Assembly: GCA_031284025.1 (NCBI GenBank)
Contig: JAITAR010000012.1
Location: forward strand, 1 to 24,811
From: Rickettsiales bacterium
GTDB taxonomy: Bacteria; Pseudomonadota; Alphaproteobacteria; Rickettsiales; UBA1997
Reading direction: 5' to 3'
DNA: 24,811 nucleotides
Positions 23,706-24,811 of the stretch are shown in pieces (position 1 is the first letter of the stretch; the number at the start of each line of letters is the position of its first letter). Position numbers and translations under genes: made by a program. Below the pieces are notes generated by a model. It searched no databases. It was not told where the DNA came from and saw nothing but the letters and a program-made list of their open reading frames with translations.

Positions 23706-24811
23706 CTAGATTTCCAAAGACGGTATGTGTGTTGCTATGAGCAACCTATCCCTAAATGTGGGATCTTCATAGTACAGGCTCTTATCGCATTCTATAGCTA
23801 CTGAATCGCTAGCTACTATAACTTTCTCCTTTGGAAGTCTGGTTAGTTCCTGTGGCAATAATAGGGGTACAGTGATTCTACTGCCGTTGTCATCTGGAAT
23901 TATTTTACTGCCAACTAACTCTGCAATGAGGGCGGAAGTGTTGGAGTTGTTAGTGCAGCAGGCTACTCTAGTGCCGCAGCCGGATAAAAGTGAACATGCT
24001 CCCTCATAGCCGTAGACATTTTCTAGTTCGTCAATGTTGTGCACTATTGGACAGATTTTAAGTCTATACCCTCTGGAATAGAAAACTATGCTCTCCATAG
24101 ACTTTATTCTTCCTAAACTTTCAAATTCATCTAATATCATAAGCATGGCATTAGCTCTAGAAGAACTATTGTTCTCAGATCTTTGGTTCGTCGTAACCCA
24201 AATGGATATGAACTGCTGATAGAAAATTTGTAGAAGAGGTCTCAGTCTCTCGATGTCGATGGGGTGTACGACGACGTAGAGAGTACTTTTTTCTCTAGCA
24301 AAATTAGCTAAGTTAAAACTGCTGCTAGAGGTGGTTCTGTCAATCTGCGGATCTGCCCACAGCTCTAGTGCCGAAGATGCTAGATTTTGTATGAATTCTC
24401 TGTTCTCTCTGGTTTTTCCCAGAAATGCATTGATATTTAGCAGACAAAAATACCCTAGTTTGTCACTAAATCTGGCAATAATGGACTCTAAATAGTTGTT
24501 TAAATCATTACCACTTAGAATTCTATATATTTCTCCGAATGAGTTATTTTTGGTTTTATCCAGACAGACGGATTCTATGAGAACAGCAATTAACACTCTA
24601 GCTTCGTTTACATGGAGGCCATTTTCTGGTAACAGCTGGTGACTTATTTTCTGAATTTCATCAATTCTATTCAACGATCCTTCTGCCAGATAATCCAAAG
24701 GATTATAGCAATGGGTAGCTCCTCTTCTATTTGCCGGATACCATAGGAAAATTTTTTGACCTAGAGACTTTTCACGATAACCGCTAGTGAGAGTAAAATT
24801 TTCTGAGGTGA
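23706..24811 (-). CDS. virD4: VirD4/TraG type IV coupling protein, 5' part outside the window
   Basis: VirD4 is the inner-membrane ATPase that passes substrates to a type IV secretion channel. The visible part is about 367 residues; the frame stays open to the right edge, where it reads SGYREKSLGQKIFLWYPANR and ATHCYNPLDYLAEGS, a typical VirD4 block after Walker A. The TTG at 24698 is therefore internal and not the start. Further on are NEARVLIAVLIESV, STLYVVVHPIDIERLRPLLQ, the Walker B region AMLMILDEFESLGRI, IVFYSRGYRLKICPIVHNID (where homologues usually have Q in place of H-N), and CCTNNSNTSALIAELVGSKI. The N-terminal membrane segments and Walker A lie outside. It converges with metG across a 23-nt gap. 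Confidence 0.92.
   Translation of the reverse strand, partial: TSENFTLTSGYREKSLGQKIFLWYPANRRGATHCYNPLDYLAEGSLNRIDEIQKISHQLLPENGLHVNEARVLIAVLIESVCLDKTKNNSFGEIYRILSGNDLNNYLESIIARFSDKLGYFCLLNINAFLGKTRENREFIQNLASSALELWADPQIDRTTSSSSFNLANFAREKSTLYVVVHPIDIERLRPLLQIFYQQFISIWVTTNQRSENNSSSRANAMLMILDEFESLGRIKSMESIVFYSRGYRLKICPIVHNIDELENVYGYEGACSLLSGCGTRVACCTNNSNTSALIAELVGSKIIPDDNGSRITVPLLLPQELTRLPKEKVIVASDSVAIECDKSLYYEDPTFRDRLLIATHIPSLEI

Overview
The window looks like chromosomal sequence from an intracellular alphaproteobacterium of the order Rickettsiales. The DNA is AT-rich, with many ATA, AGA and CTA codons. Marker families are a rickettsial-type VirB2 pilin, a VirD4-type coupling protein, gene-transfer-agent (GTA) homologues, an IalB-like protein and a DUF1058/SH3_4 protein, mixed with single-copy housekeeping genes. 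A glycolytic gap gene argues against Rickettsia, and a probable LptE (LPS export) argues against Anaplasmataceae. A Midichloriaceae-like or deeper-branching Rickettsiales lineage is my inference, not a proof.

Layout, left to right. Bases 1-2150: a GTA/phage-type HK97 prohead protease, convergent xseA, a tRNA-Asp directly upstream of xseA, and a divergent tRNA-Tyr. Bases 2152-8344: ftsK, then the very large GTA TIM-barrel tail/host-specificity gene (RcGTA gene 15 family). Bases 8345-10490: virB2 flanked by short repeats, ssb, an unrecognised one-TM protein, and a probable lptE lipoprotein. Bases 10638-12211 (minus): an IalB-like secreted protein followed by gap, whose Shine-Dalgarno overlaps the upstream stop codon. 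Bases 12599-15538: an AsmA-family giant. Bases 15539-16627: mostly non-coding DNA with possible decayed coding fragments and one small phage-like gene. Bases 16628-17845: a degenerate CdsA-like membrane protein and an SH3 protein, almost abutting. Bases 17854-19204 (minus): recA, preceded by a well-expressed-looking small reading frame broken by a frameshift at an A6 run. Bases 19393-21420: an unknown secreted protein, a strong bidirectional hairpin, birA, a spacer with DnaA-box-like repeats, and a BamE-like gene. Bases 21680-23682: rsfS overlapping metG. Bases 23706-24811 (minus): a VirD4/TraG coupling protein that runs off the right edge.

Functional themes are genome maintenance (xseA, ftsK, ssb, recA), envelope biogenesis (lptE, asmA, bamE, SH3), a dispersed type IV secretion system (virB2, virD4) and a dispersed GTA (protease, gene-15 homologue and perhaps the small protein at 16085). 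I see no transposon, CRISPR array or rRNA. The observations most worth following are the frameshifted frame upstream of recA with its compact promoter, the origin-like spacer at 20731-21042, the repeats around virB2, and the CdsA-like protein lacking the family signature residues.
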